This document shows, piece by piece, positions 62,673 through 64,000 of a stretch of DNA of 64,000 nucleotides. The notes beneath the pieces are model-generated. The model did no database searches. It saw nothing but the letters and a program-made list of their open reading frames with translations, and was not told the DNA's origin. This DNA comes from an uncultured Chitinophagaceae bacterium (GTDB taxonomy: Bacteria; Bacteroidota; Bacteroidia; Chitinophagales; Chitinophagaceae). Position 1 is the stretch's first letter, and each line of letters opens with the position of its first letter. The position numbers and the translations under genes are program-made. The stretch lies in assembly GCA_937907395.1 (NCBI GenBank), contig CALCII010000014.1:256421-320420 (forward strand), given 5' to 3'.

Positions 62673-62734
62673 GTTGATTTCTTTAAGGGTATAACAAATT
62701 ACAGCGTAGCAGCGGGAATAACAAATTGTTTTTA

Positions 62735-63868
62735 TCACAGAAAACGTTTGCTAAGCCATTTTCTTACAGGGATGTCATACAATTTCAAACCAGCGTATGC
62801 AATAAGAATGGATGAAACCAGCACCAGTACACCAACCGGCCAGGCCTGCATCATACTCTTGTTATTGTCCACCACCCAGGCAGAGAAAATATAAATGAGC
62901 GGATAGTGAATGATATAGATGGGATAGGATATATCGCCCAGGAAATTACATAGTTTCTGAGTGGTTGCATTTTTGATGGATCCGCTGGCGCCCATATAAA
63001 CAATCAACGGAAAAAGAAACAAGATCGAAACAGATTCAAACAAACCATTTTGCCAGAGGTGTGCTTTATCGCCCACCCTTGGAAACAACAGAATAAGCGT
63101 TACCAGCAAACTGCACCAAAGGAATGCATGATTCATCCGGCCGGGTTTGGTGATGCGTGATAAAAGAAGCCCGGCAAAGAACGGATACATTAAACGTGTT
63201 AAACCCACCTGGAACTGTTCGGCATTAAGCGACCAACCGCCGATCATATCCCCATTGGCACCAGCTACTGCATGATGCACCAGTACTGCACCGGAGATGA
63301 ATACCAGTATGCCCAGTAGCCAGTTTGGGAATTTGCGAATAAAAAGTCCGTATAAAATATTTGCAATGTATTCAAAGAAAAGCGACCATGCAGGACCGTT
63401 AGTAGGATGCATTTCACTCCAGCCACGGATATCCATGGAAAGCGGTACGGGTAATAAAGTATAGCCTATAACAGTAACCAGCAGGAGTTTCCACACCGGT
63501 ACTTCATGCAGGTGCGGAAAAAGAATAGGCGAATCACTCAGGTAAAAACCAATGGCGCCAATGGTCATGCCCATGATGATCATGGGGTGGAGGCGGATGA
63601 GGCGGCGTTTGAAAAAACCACCAAGGGTCATTTTGTTCCAGCGATCGTCATACGCATAGCCTATGACATAACCCGATAGCAGGAAAAAGAAATCAACGGC
63701 CAGGTATCCGTGGTTGATAACTTGCTTACTGTGATCGCCACCCGAAAATATTTCAAACAGGTGAAAGATCACCACAATGATGGCGGCCACACCACGGAGG
63801 CCATCGAGAATTTCATAATGTTTTTTGGAATCGGAAAAAGCAGCGCTTTGTGTACTAAGGGCATTCAT
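62735..63868 (-). CDS. Acyltransferase-3-family membrane protein
   Basis: The ATG at 63868 gives 377 residues with about ten transmembrane helices. KHYEILDGLRGVAAIIVVIFHLF and the HGYLAVDFFFLLSGYVIGYAYDDRW loop are the acyltransferase-3 (OafA-like) signature. Such enzymes acylate surface sugars or lipids. A longer frame upstream is less likely. No partner is visible before the window edge. Confidence 0.88.
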   Translation of the reverse strand: MNALSTQSAAFSDSKKHYEILDGLRGVAAIIVVIFHLFEIFSGGDHSKQVINHGYLAVDFFFLLSGYVIGYAYDDRWNKMTLGGFFKRRLIRLHPMIIMGMTIGAIGFYLSDSPILFPHLHEVPVWKLLLVTVIGYTLLPVPLSMDIRGWSEMHPTNGPAWSLFFEYIANILYGLFIRKFPNWLLGILVFISGAVLVHHAVAGANGDMIGGWSLNAEQFQVGLTRLMYPFFAGLLLSRITKPGRMNHAFLWCSLLVTLILLFPRVGDKAHLWQNGLFESVSILFLFPLIVYMGASGSIKNATTQKLCNFLGDISYPIYIIHYPLIYIFSAWVVDNNKSMMQAWPVGVLVLVSSILIAYAGLKLYDIPVRKWLSKRFL

Positions 63869-63964
63869 CTTACGGCAAGGGTTAAAGGAGTAAAGGTCGG
63901 GGTTTTGGGAATGCAGATTATTAATCACCGCTTATTGATTATTAACCAAAACGAAAATACCTGT

Positions 63965-63985
63965 CACACTGAGCCCGTCGAAGTG
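63965..63985. repeat. Short CACTGAGCCCGTCGAAGTG-type repeat
   Basis: The stretch near 63965-63985 contains CACTGAGC and GTCGAAGTG, a partial palindrome also known as a common dispersed motif in environmental bacteria. Only one copy is noted here. Confidence 0.4.
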
Positions 63986-64000
63986 GACAGGGTTTAGAAA

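Overview
The window looks like a chromosome segment from a Bacteroidota bacterium, most likely family Chitinophagaceae. Support comes from the many lipoproteins with short SxC lipoboxes, a DUF2911/MbnP/MbnH-type cluster, an ECF sigma/FecR/STN set, and an A-rich Bacteroidota-style codon and leader context. No rRNA or canonical tRNA gene was found.

Layout: (1) 1-3968: the 5' part of a glycine-rich secreted protein, then divergent katG and oxyR sharing an OxyR-like operator. (2) 3985-6830: a short integron-like cassette array of three cassettes (lipoprotein, HNH-like protein, PLD-like nuclease). It begins at an attI-like leader just after oxyR and has no integrase. (3) 6838-7955: a REP/RAYT element that truncates the last cassette repeat. 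(4) 8124-29395: ordinary chromosome, with TspO, a DUF1003 protein, a NagX-like acetyltransferase, a Gfo/Idh oxidoreductase, an EFR1 ferredoxin-flavodoxin, an M20 amidase, a CPA1 antiporter, an L,D-transpeptidase-like lipoprotein, and a copper/cytochrome peroxidase-type cluster at 22.3-27.4 kb. (5) 29532-30638: a tyrosine recombinase interrupted by one in-frame TAG, followed directly by a second copy of the same attI-like leader (30655-30780). (6) 30781-57780: a 27-kb array of 26 cassettes, nearly all in one orientation. (7) 57821-64000: ordinary small-enzyme genes.

The main result is the cassette system. Each cassette is one gene, occasionally two or four, bounded by a 100-190 bp imperfectly palindromic repeat. 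The first 10-15 nt of a cassette are the reverse complement of the 10-15 nt just before that same cassette's terminal repeat, as expected if cassettes circularise and recombine at a G/TT core like integron attC sites. The cassette starts share the consensus GTTRNNNGYNA. The NNN positions covary with the partner arm, and position 11 is almost always A facing C, which would be a T:G wobble on the bottom strand. The recombinase lacks the insertion that marks classical IntI, so this is an integron-like system driven by a Xer-type enzyme rather than a textbook integron.

Cargo is typical accessory material: HEPN, SIR2-like, PLD and HNH proteins, acetyltransferases, peptidase and serine hydrolase, many small unknown proteins, two tRNA-like RNAs, a four-gene ECF-sigma/FecR/STN 'supercassette', and four near-identical cassettes with no conserved reading frame. 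All functional calls come from reading the sequence by eye; no database search was possible.
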